A stretch of 64,000 nt of DNA from Uliginosibacterium sp. (GTDB lineage Bacteria > Pseudomonadota > Gammaproteobacteria > Burkholderiales > Rhodocyclaceae): the NCBI GenBank assembly GCA_016718265.1, contig JADKDZ010000012.1, positions 68,134 through 132,133 of the forward strand. The letters are read 5' to 3'. Within the stretch, counting starts at the first letter, position 1; each line of letters starts with the position of its first letter. The notes under the pieces are model-generated. The model worked only from the letters and a program-made list of their open reading frames with translations. It was not told the DNA's origin and did no database searches. Shown here piece after piece: positions 53,734 to 61,952 of this stretch. A program made the translations under genes and the position numbers.

Positions 53734-55150
53734 CTGATCGCTCCCATCGCCAGGGTCACTGCGAAGGCAAGACCCGCCAACAGGCTCGTCCTGTCTTTGA
53801 CAGCAAAGATAACGGGGTCATCGTGCATCTCGCCACGGTGCGCCTGCAGCCACACCCAGCTGATCCAGAACACCAGAACAGGCACTGTCCCCCAGACCCA
53901 CTGCGGAGAGGGATAGAGCCGCAATACTGCATCGCTGTTCAGATACAGCGCCAGGACAAGTGCGGACGCAAACCCGGAGGCCACGCCAAGCGCCTGCACT
54001 ACGGGCGCATCGGACGTGTAGTACCCCCGCCCGTGTACCTTCTCGCTCCCTTGTTTGAACTGCACTTGCAACTCGGCAAAGCGTTTGACGAAAGACAGCG
54101 ACAGGAATAGAAAAACCGAGAACGCCAGTAGCCAGAGCGAAATGGGCAGCAAGGCAGCAGCCCCCCCGGCAACAATGCGCAAGGTGTACAGGATCGCCAA
54201 GGTGAGACAGTCAATCAGCACGACACGCTTCAGCCCCAGCGAATAGGCGCAGGTGAGGACGAAATACACGAGGAGCAAGAGCAGAAAACCTGTGCCGACG
54301 CTTGCCGCCAATGCCATGCTGACCCCGCACAGTAGGGGCGCCAGCAATACCCCCCACCACACTGGCACCAGCCCTGCCGCAAAGGGTCGCCGACGCTTGC
54401 GCGGGTGGAGTCGGTCGCTCTCCAGGTCGAGCAAGTCATTAGCAATGTACACGGACGACGCGCACAGACTGAAGGCCAGAAACGCCCACAGCAGATTTTG
54501 CCAGGCGCCGAAATCAGCCAACTGGTGAGCGGCTAAAAGGGGAACAAACAACAGCCCATTTTTCATCCACTGGTGTACGCGCAGCATCCGGAACCAGACC
54601 CCCGCCCCCACCGCCGCGGGCGGAAATAATTGCTCAAGCTCACAGATCGCCTTCGCCTGTCGCTCCACCGTCGAATTGCCATTGACGACCACCGCACGCC
54701 GGGCCCGCTGCCAGACTGCCAGATCTGCCGTCGCGTTCCCGGCATAATCGAAGCCCTTCTCGCCGAAGCGGGAGACCAATGCTTCCGCCTTGTTGGCCCC
54801 GGCCAGGTTAGTCTCGCCGTCGCTGGCCATGACCTCATCGAAGACATCCAGGTGCTCAGCAATGGCTGTTGCCAGGCGAAGGTCAGACGCCGTACACAGG
54901 ATGAGTCGTCGCCCGGCATGACGCTGGGTCCGCAACCACGCGAGAAACCCCTCGTTATAGGGAAGCGCCGTGACATCTACGCTCACCCGCTCGGCAATGA
55001 GACGTTTCATTACGGCTTTGCCGCGCACCAACCAAGCGGGAATGCGCAATACGGCAAGGGATGCTCACGGACCATGCCCAACGCGGTCTCGTGCAACATA
55101 TCGGTGTGAATCAGGGTGCCATCCAGATCCACGCACAAGGGCAAATTCAT
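53727..55150 (-). pseudogene. HAD phosphatase fused to UbiA-type phosphoribosyltransferase (DPPR synthase-like), one-base frameshift
   Basis: The start ATG 55150 gives MNLPLCVDLDGTLIHTDML, with the HAD motif I DxDGT. One base is missing near 55034; after it the frame reads AWLVRGKAVMKRLIAERV. HAD motifs continue with LILCTASD (II), NKAEAL (III) and FDYAGNATADLAVW (IV). The UbiA part (from about residue 200) has NDLLDLESDRLHPRKRRRPF, the NDxxDxxxDxxHPxKxxRP form of mycobacterial DPPR synthase rather than ubiquinone UbiA. YSLGLKRVVLIDCLTLAILY is the second motif. Repaired, it would be about 474 residues. It would couple transfer of 5-phosphoribose to polyprenyl phosphate with a phosphatase. Confidence 0.82.
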
Positions 55151-55236
55151 GTTGTTCTTCTCACTCAAAGCACGTCCGCTCCCGCCGCTTGTCCGGCCAT
55201 CACCGTCGATTTTCTGGCGACGCTGAGCAAAGCCAC

Positions 55237-56163
55237 CTAACCCAATGCGATACCCAGCCAGAGCGTGACGAGGCGTGTTGCGATGGCGATCGCCACCGCC
55301 TGCGTGTGTGCCACCCCGATGGTGGCAAGCTGCCAGACCAAAGCGGCTTCCATCGCACCCAACCCGCCAGGGACCATGCTTGCTGCACCAAACAAGGTCG
55401 CGTTGGCAAAAAAACTCACCCCTTGTGCAAGCCCGAGTGGTACCCCGACTTGCATGCAGAGCGCGACGAATACACCTGCCTGAATTCCGTAGGCGAACAA
55501 GGCCGTCAGTGCAAAAGCGAGCATGCGCGGCACCGTCCACAGGCGTGCCCAGGTATTCAACACGTCTCGAACCCAGCGCCACGGCAGCCGCGGCAGCCGC
55601 TGTTCAAGCCACGCCCACAAGCCGTTTGCGGCAGCGCCGCGCAGCAATTGGCGCAGCATCAAGCTTCCCCCGACCACCGTCAATACGGCCAGCACGATGC
55701 CCCAGGACAGTTTTCCCCCCGCAGCACTGGCCAGCACAGCAAGCACGCAAACGCCGATAACATCCGACAAACGATCCGCCAGAAAGGTGGCAAAGCTGTG
55801 CTTGGCCGGCACACCATCCCGAAGAAGAAGCAGTGAGCGCACCGTTTCACCGATCTTGCCGGGCGATGTCGTCAAAGCCAGGCCAGCAAGATAAACGCCG
55901 AAGCTGCGCAAAGGAGGCACGCGATGCCCCAGGCTCACCAGGCAATATTGCCAGCGCAGGAAGCGCAGAAGATAGGCGCTCGACGCGGCCACCGCGGCAC
56001 TACAGATCAACGCCACGCCAATGTGCTGCCAGCTTGACAACACTTGCCCCCAGCCGCTCCAGATCATCCCCGCGAGATACAGCGCAACACCCGCAGCGAT
56101 AAACGCAATCAGTCCTCGCACCCAGGCCGGGTGAGTCAGGTCGAAGGTCGAATGGGCCCTCAC
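55237..56163 (-). CDS. Flippase-like membrane protein (UPF0104/lysylphosphatidylglycerol synthase TM family)
   Basis: This 308-residue protein has about eight membrane spans and the family motifs RFLRWQYCLVSLGHRVP, LAGLALTTSPGKIGETVRSL, FATFLADRLSDVIGV and FGAASMVPGGLGAMEAALVW. Members of this family include candidate lipid or glycolipid flippases. GTG 56163 is the start. The frame ends at TAG 55237, but the following bases still read in frame as VALLSVARKSTVMAG up to a TGA 14 bases before the HAD-UbiA start. The TAG may therefore be a premature stop that trims about 23 residues. Confidence 0.82.
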   Translation of the reverse strand: MRAHSTFDLTHPAWVRGLIAFIAAGVALYLAGMIWSGWGQVLSSWQHIGVALICSAAVAASSAYLLRFLRWQYCLVSLGHRVPPLRSFGVYLAGLALTTSPGKIGETVRSLLLLRDGVPAKHSFATFLADRLSDVIGVCVLAVLASAAGGKLSWGIVLAVLTVVGGSLMLRQLLRGAAANGLWAWLEQRLPRLPWRWVRDVLNTWARLWTVPRMLAFALTALFAYGIQAGVFVALCMQVGVPLGLAQGVSFFANATLFGAASMVPGGLGAMEAALVWQLATIGVAHTQAVAIAIATRLVTLWLGIALG

Positions 56164-56172
56164 GCCAGGCGC

Positions 56173-56580
56173 CTAGCGAAAAGTTGCCAGACGATGGCCA
56201 GCATAGCTGGTCAGCACCGGCACCAGCACGCCAACGAGGTGGGCAATCGCTTCGCCATGGCGTACCACGCCCAAGGCCGGCAACACCCAGCGTGCCAGCA
56301 CCACACTGATCACCAGTGTCTGCAACACGGCCAACAGATTGACGGCAACGAACTTGGCCACCTGCGGCGCCAGCGCCTTGCCTGTCGCATCAAAGACGTA
56401 CGCCCGCATCAATAGAAAAGCGACTGTCATCCCGACCAGATAGGCCAGAACGATAGACAGCTCGTAGCCCAACCACAGGCTGAAGAGAAAGCGGGAACCG
56501 TAATTGCAGGCTGCGGCAAAGCCGCCCGCCGCCAGAAAGCGCACAAACTGGTAGTTAAGCGCCACGCTCGCATCAGGCAT
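56173..56580 (-). CDS. GtrA-like membrane protein (second copy)
   Basis: From ATG 56580 (overlapping the FAD oxidoreductase stop by eight bases) the 135 residues show four membrane spans and GtrA family features: FVRFLAAGGFAAACNYGSRF, YELSIVLAYLVGMTVAFLLM, RAYVFDA and LTSYAGHRLATFR. It differs clearly from the other GtrA-like protein at 50.5 kb. The cluster thus has two candidate flippase subunits, perhaps one for each polyprenyl-linked sugar. The longer frame to 56784 is a shadow. Confidence 0.83.
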   Translation of the reverse strand: MPDASVALNYQFVRFLAAGGFAAACNYGSRFLFSLWLGYELSIVLAYLVGMTVAFLLMRAYVFDATGKALAPQVAKFVAVNLLAVLQTLVISVVLARWVLPALGVVRHGEAIAHLVGVLVPVLTSYAGHRLATFR

Positions 56581-57889
56581 TGCCGCCCCCGTGCCAGACT
56601 GGCAGCTTGGCCCCGAGAGCCATGCTCTCGCAGATGGAACGATCTTCGGGGTAATAGTGCGAGGTATCCGCCATGAACAAACCGGCCACCTTGCTCTGCA
56701 TGGGGGGCAGGGCCGCAAAGAAATCCGGGGTGCAGACCGTCTGAGCGAACTCGTATCGATGGGCGGCACTCGCGATAACGTCATCAGTCGAGAATGTCGG
56801 CCGGATCAGCTGCATGTACCGTAGCGTCTCATCGATAAAAGTCTGCGGATCCCGCGCGTACTTGGGATGGCTCTGCGGCATGTAGTACGGCGCGTAAACA
56901 ATTGAGGATTCTCCATCCAGCGGATTGAGGTTGGAGTACTCGATCAAGCCCGGAATCTCAATGCGTGGATCGTTGATGTTCAACCAGAAATTGTGGGTGA
57001 AAGGCTTCTTCAACTTGAGCAAGACGCAGATCACGCCCACATTTTTGATCGCTGCGATCTTGGTGGCCTCGTCTTCCGGAAGACCAGGGAGCATCCGCGA
57101 CAGATAGGGCAGCGGAATGGTGGAGACAACCGTATCAAAACGCTGCAGCTGGCCTCTGACCTGTACACCGAAATCCTTGCGCCCTGGGCCTCCTGTGGGA
57201 TGGCCACCGACTCCAACAGGCGCGTTGAGAACGATCTCCCCGCCCATTGCACGAATGCGCTCTGCAAGTACCTCCAGCAGAACTTCCGAGCCCCCTTCGA
57301 GGTAGCCCATACGCTCTTCGAATACGCTCTTGCGCGAAAGCGCAACGCGTTTGATCCGTGTACCGAGCCAGGCGGCAGACAAGCTGTCCTGATACTCGTA
57401 GAACTTGTAGTGAAACAGTGGCTTCCACAACACGTCAAACGCCGCCTCGCCAATCCCGCGTTTGAGCCAGTCACTTGACGAGATTTTGTCCAGCGCACAC
57501 CAGTCTTTCACCCCTTTGGCTGACATCACCTGCAGCCCATAACGGAACTTCTGCACCAGCGACAGCCCAGGGAACTTCAGCAAGGCAACCGGATTTCCCC
57601 AATCATGCAAGACACCGTTGTAATAAAAACCCATGCGTGTCGACGTCCATTTTAGACGCGACGTCAAGCCAAGCTCATCAAGATACGCAAACAGCGGTGT
57701 GTCCGGACCACAGACAAAGTGGTAGTACCGCTCGATGCGCGTGCAGGCAAAATCGAACGCTGCCGACATGCCGCCGATCCGGTCATCCGCCTCAAAAATC
57801 GTGACTTTGTCGCCCGCCTTGGCAAGCTCATACGCAACGGCCAAGCCCATGGGGCCCGCGCCAATGACAGCAACCTGACGCCCACTCAT
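56573..57889 (-). CDS. NAD(P)/FAD-dependent oxidoreductase (amine-oxidase fold)
   Basis: This 438-residue flavoprotein starts MSGRQVAVIGAGPMGLAVAY (Rossmann GxGxxG) with FEADDRIGGMSAAFDF, the diglycine that contacts FAD. The C-terminal FAD contact is in KVAGLFMADTSHYYPEDRSI. Mid-protein segments (YLEGGSEVLLEVLAERIRAM, FDTVVSTIPLPYLSRMLPGL) are typical of protoporphyrinogen oxidase/UDP-galactopyranose mutase-like proteins in polysaccharide loci. The substrate is unknown; a sugar-ring or lipid-linked sugar modification is plausible here. Its ATG overlaps the stop of the epimerase gene (ATGA). Confidence 0.82.
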   Translation of the reverse strand: MSGRQVAVIGAGPMGLAVAYELAKAGDKVTIFEADDRIGGMSAAFDFACTRIERYYHFVCGPDTPLFAYLDELGLTSRLKWTSTRMGFYYNGVLHDWGNPVALLKFPGLSLVQKFRYGLQVMSAKGVKDWCALDKISSSDWLKRGIGEAAFDVLWKPLFHYKFYEYQDSLSAAWLGTRIKRVALSRKSVFEERMGYLEGGSEVLLEVLAERIRAMGGEIVLNAPVGVGGHPTGGPGRKDFGVQVRGQLQRFDTVVSTIPLPYLSRMLPGLPEDEATKIAAIKNVGVICVLLKLKKPFTHNFWLNINDPRIEIPGLIEYSNLNPLDGESSIVYAPYYMPQSHPKYARDPQTFIDETLRYMQLIRPTFSTDDVIASAAHRYEFAQTVCTPDFFAALPPMQSKVAGLFMADTSHYYPEDRSICESMALGAKLPVWHGGGNA

Positions 57890-58828
57890 TGCGCGCGCTC
57901 CACCACATAATGCGAATATTTCGGGTCGCAGAAGGTTTCCTGCAGCGCCGCCTTGAACGACATGGGGCGGAACCCGAATGTCGCCTCGATATCCACTCCC
58001 GTGAAATCATCGCCCGCCGTCAGCGCCTTCGAGTTGATCCGCTGTAAAGGGGAGGACGATCACTGAACAGGCGTAAATTTTCAGGAGCACATAAAACAAA
58101 CCATAGGGAATGCAGAGGATTGGCGTACGCAGCTGCTTCACTGCCCGAATCTCGCGAATGATGTCGATGTAATCAACGCGATCCTGGCCGACAAGATCAT
58201 AGGTTTGCCCGACCGGGCGATTTTTCAGGCACCAGATGATCGCGCGGCAGAAGTCCCGGTTATATAGCGGTTGCCGCATATAACGCCCGTGCCCGGGAAT
58301 CGGAAAAAACGGCACTTTTTCCATGAATCGCGCCAGCCAGCCAAAGTGCTTGGGGTCAAACCAGCCAAACATGAGGGTTGGCCGCAATACGGCACCCGGC
58401 AGGCCGCAGGCCCGGAACATCTCCTCCTGCAGTTTCTTGGTATCGGTGTAGTCGTCGTCGGCGACAGAGTTGACCACCGAAGAGCTGATATGCACCACGT
58501 ACGCGACGTTTGCTGCTTTCGCAGCCGCCAGCACCCGCTCGGTGGCGATCAGGTTGTTGCGATCAAACAGCTCACGCGTCTTGCCGGTAATCTGGGCATG
58601 CAGCATCACCAGGGCATCAGCCCCGACGAAGGCCTGCTCCCAGTCTCCCGGCTCTGCGAGATCCGCACAGATCGCCGTGACATTCGGGCTGAGCTGGGTC
58701 AGCAGAGCAAGATTGCTCGCTTGCTTTGTCAATGACGACGAGCTCGGTAAAGCCCTCCTGCTGCAACAGCAGCGTCAAAAGTTCTAGCAAGCCAGCCCGG
58801 CCGCGCCGGTCACAACAACTTTTGTCAT
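57886..58828 (-). pseudogene. NAD-dependent epimerase/dehydratase, frameshifted at three places
   Basis: The start ATG 58828 gives MTKVVVTGAAGLAC, then a stop. In the next frame come LLTLLLQQEGFTELVVID and, in a third, ASNLALLTQLSPNVTAICAD through VVHISSSVVNSVADDDYTDT (Ser) and TKKLQEEMFRACGLPGAVLR to FTADQLEG. A final frame gives ALTAGDDFTGVDIEATFGF and ends SHYVVERAQ at 57886. The breaks are near 58800, 58730 and 58031. Correcting all three gives about 313 residues, a normal extended SDR length. It opens the long minus-strand gene run towards the T2SS. Confidence 0.75.
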
Positions 58829-59284
58829 CTGTTCTCTACTCAAGAGCCGCCCTAACGGCCATCTGCGCAATCATTGCATCAATAACGCCTGCCGATACTC
58901 ACAAGTCAGGCCTGTCGCTCGAGACGGAACTGCCGCGAGTGAACGGGCGGGGAGCAAGATTATAAAGGGGAGGACGCCAGATAGATCGTTTGGAATTGAG
59001 TTCGCGGCCGCCACCGGTCGAATTGCTGGCCAGAGGCTCGCACAAGCCCATACTCCTACGCCGCAGATCCACAAAGTTCGGCAGTCGAGGCTCCAGAATG
59101 GATACGTGTGGCTCGTTTCCGGTAAAATTACTAAAGAGCTAAAGGTGGCTTGGTTTTGAGTACTTCTTGGCCTACGCTTCTCAAACAAATCTCGAACCGA
59201 GCCCAAGTGACTGCGTTTTGACGGGATCAAGGTGCATATGCAGCGCCAGCTGTTCCTACAGAATCTATTGGACGGTTTTATAGC
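58829..59284. other. Divergent intergenic region (456 bases)
   Basis: This region lies between the epimerase gene (minus) and the MBOAT gene (plus), so promoters for both should be here. I see no gene, long repeat or convincing terminator. The stretch around 59120-59160 is AT-richer (AAAATTACTAAAGAGCTAAA) and is the best place for a promoter, but no clear -35/-10 pair with correct spacing stands out. Confidence 0.5.
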
Positions 59285-60694
59285 ATGGTCTTTGCCAGCA
59301 TCGAGTTCCTGTTCCTATTCCTGCCGCTTTTTTCTGATCGCGCAGTCTGTCGTACCAAAGACCAACCTTGTGCTGATGCTGTTCAGTCTGGTGTTCTACT
59401 GGATCGGAGAGGGCTGGTTTTGCGCCGTTGTCACACTCTCCGTTCTGGTTAACTACTATCTCGCGATTTTAATCGACCAACAACAAACACACGCAGCGCG
59501 AACTCGCCCTCGGCTGTAGTCTGGTCATTAACGTAATCCCCTTGGTGTATTTCAAGTACACCGCTTTCTTGCTGGTCGACGTGTTTGGGTTGACGCGCTC
59601 GCCTTGGATGGCGGGTATCCACCTCCCGCTCGGGATTTCGTTTTTCACGTTTCCGCGATCTCTACCTCATCGACGTTTACCGGCGGGATGCCCCACGGCA
59701 GAGCGGTCTGCCCAATCTCGCTGTCTACATGCTGATGTTCCCGCAACTGATTGCCGGCCCCATTCTGCGTTTTCATACCGTTGCCGATCAGCTGCGCCAA
59801 CGCGTCATCAGTCGACATCACATCTTCTACGGACTTGCGCTCCTCATAGTCGGCCTCGGACAGAAGATCTTGCTCGCCGATACGCTCGCAGGCATTTGCG
59901 ACCCGCTTTTCGCCCGATGGGAGACATTGTCTGCGGCAACCGCCTGACTCGGGGCAACGAGGCTACACACTCCAGATATATTTCGATTTCTGCGGCTACT
60001 CCAACATGGCGATCGGCCTGGGCTGGATGACCGGCTTTCGCTACCCGCAGAATTTCAACTATCCCTACATCGCCAACTCGATTACGGATTTCTGGCAGCG
60101 TTGGCACATGAGCCTGTCCCGCTGGTTCCGTGACTACCTGTACATACCGATGGGCGGCAACCGGCTCGGCAACTTGATCACCTACAGGAACCTCTTTGTC
60201 GTCTTCATACTCTGTGGCTTATGGCATGGCGCCGCTTGGACATTCCTGATCTGGGGCGTTTATCACGGCGTCTTTCTCGTGCTTGAACGCATGGGTTTAT
60301 CCGCTCTACTTGAAAAACTTCCCCGGCTGCTTCGTCATGCCTACACATTGATCGTGGTTATCGTTGGATGGGTGTTTTTTCGCTCGGAGTCTTTACCTCA
60401 AAGCCTGACGCTACTGGGAAAGATGTTCCTGCTGGACGGGACGCCTGATGCCCCGCCCTGCCGGCTCTCAGCAACGTCGGGCTGGTCACGATCGTTGCAG
60501 CCCTCATCCTGTCCGTGCCGTTTATCGCCCGGCTCCTGGCTTACATGCGGCGCTGCCGACGGCGACTCTGACGCTCGAACCGCGCCCGCTGCGCACACGC
60601 CTTTGCGCTGGCCTGGCCTGATGCCCGTCGCGGCTGGCCTTCATGAAGATCATGACGAAGTGCCCCTAGCCCGTTCATCTATTTCCGATTCTGA
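59285..60694 (+). pseudogene. MBOAT family O-acyltransferase (AlgI-like), multiply frameshifted
   Basis: The ATG at 59285 gives MVFASIEFLFLFLPLF. Reading then moves between frames: LIAQSVVPKTNLVLMLFSLV, INVIPLVYFKYTAFLLVDVF, YMLMFPQLIAGPILRF, ALLIVGLGQKILLADTL, LQIYFDFCGYSNMAIGLGWM, SITDFWQRWHMSLSRWFRDY and LCGLWHGAAWTFLIWG with the catalytic His. The end SPFIYFRF, stop at 60694, is the AlgI C-terminus. The span equals about 470 residues, the usual length. Breaks lie at the T6 run 59328-59333 and near 59490, 59660, 59945, 60455 and 60620. It would transfer acetyl groups across the membrane. Confidence 0.8.
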
Positions 60695-60700
60695 CAGTCA

Positions 60701-61952
60701 ATGGTCCATCTATCTGTACGTAGCCGGGGTGCGCTGGTCTTGATCTCACTCTTGCTCCTCATCCCGGTCGTGGGCATGCGCCTGCAGCCGCGCAGTACCC
60801 TTGAGCAGTTTCACAATCGGCAACTTGCGCCGCCCCCCACCCGCGCGCTGATCGCGACGGATCCCGCGCGCTACTTCAGAGAGCGCAAGTCCTGGCTCGC
60901 CGATCGCGCCTATCCAATCATTGAAGCCACCTACTGGCACAAGTGGACGCTGTACACCGTGTTTGCGACCGCCCCCGAACCGCGCGTCACGCTCGGGCGC
61001 AATCAATTCGTGTTTTTGAACGGCGGCTCGAACGCCGGGGTTAACGAATTATTCGAGTCTGCGTGCATTCAGGGCCACGCACCGGCTTTGGTCGCTCAGC
61101 TTGGCGCGAGATCAAAAGCTCTGGCAAGTGCACGCAGCGGACCGCCTTCAATCGATGCCGTGATCGTTCCCCACACTCGCGACCGTCTCCCCGGAGAATC
61201 TACCGCTGAACGTACCTGCAAGATACAGAAATGCATGCCAACAAGTTGCAGAAGGAAATTCCCAGCTGCAGCGTCTGGCGTCACTTCATCCTGCGCGGCT
61301 CGTATACCCCTTGTCCGCGATGCGTGCCAGGCGAGCCGATCCGGGTTTTTATCCGAGGGCCAACTGGCACGCACTGGGTTTAAGTCTGATTACCGTGCGG
61401 GACGAGTACTTGAAACGTCTTGGCTACCTGCAGCGGCCGACAGATGAAAAGATAGTCCTCGCACAAACTCACTCAGAGATCCTCAGCACATACCGCTTGG
61501 CGAAGACACAACCGCAATACCTGGTGAGCAATTCCAATGTTAGTCGCGCCACAGAATACGAACGCTTGCTCGCGAGACCCGTACAGACCGCTGGCGGTCA
61601 GGCAGGGGACGTGCTGGTCTACCAGAACACCAGACCACTGATTCACCAGACTTTGCTGATGTTTTCTGACTCATTTGGCATCGCCAGCGGCCCGATCTTT
61701 GCGGGCGCCTACACGACGGTCATTCAGGTCAACACCAACAATATGAACAATCGACAGATCGACAGGCTGGTTTCGGAGATAGCGGCGCTTCACCCCGTTG
61801 ACCGCATCGCGCTTCTTGTCCAGGAAGGAAACGTGCCTCGTGTCATCGACTGGCTGCAGGCCATAGATCACTCGACAGCGCTGCACAGCGCGAATGTCTC
61901 GCAAGGATCGACGTCGTCAGATTCGCGTACTCAGGAGAAGCTTCGGCCATGA
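60701..61952 (+). pseudogene. AlgJ/AlgX-like O-acetyltransferase partner (SGNH-like), frameshifted
   Basis: The ATG at 60701 comes seven bases after the MBOAT stop. The N-terminus is a membrane anchor (ALVLISLLLLIPVVGMRL), then FHNRQLAPPPTRAL, FRERKSWLADRAYPIIE and VTLGRNQFVFLN, as in AlgJ-type proteins. An extra base in the C4 run at 61169-61172 shifts the frame; after it come LATVSPENLPLNVPARYRNA, DPGFYPRANWHALGLSL and FSDSFGIASGPIFAG (Ser/His region), ending at 61952. At least one further indel may lie between 61080 and 61170. With the MBOAT gene it would form an O-acetylation pair. Confidence 0.72.

Noticed and set aside
55168..55582. Minus-strand frame extending the HAD start upstream through the flippase gene
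   Set aside because: Only the part from ATG 55150 shows HAD motifs; the upstream extension overlaps the flippase gene in another frame.
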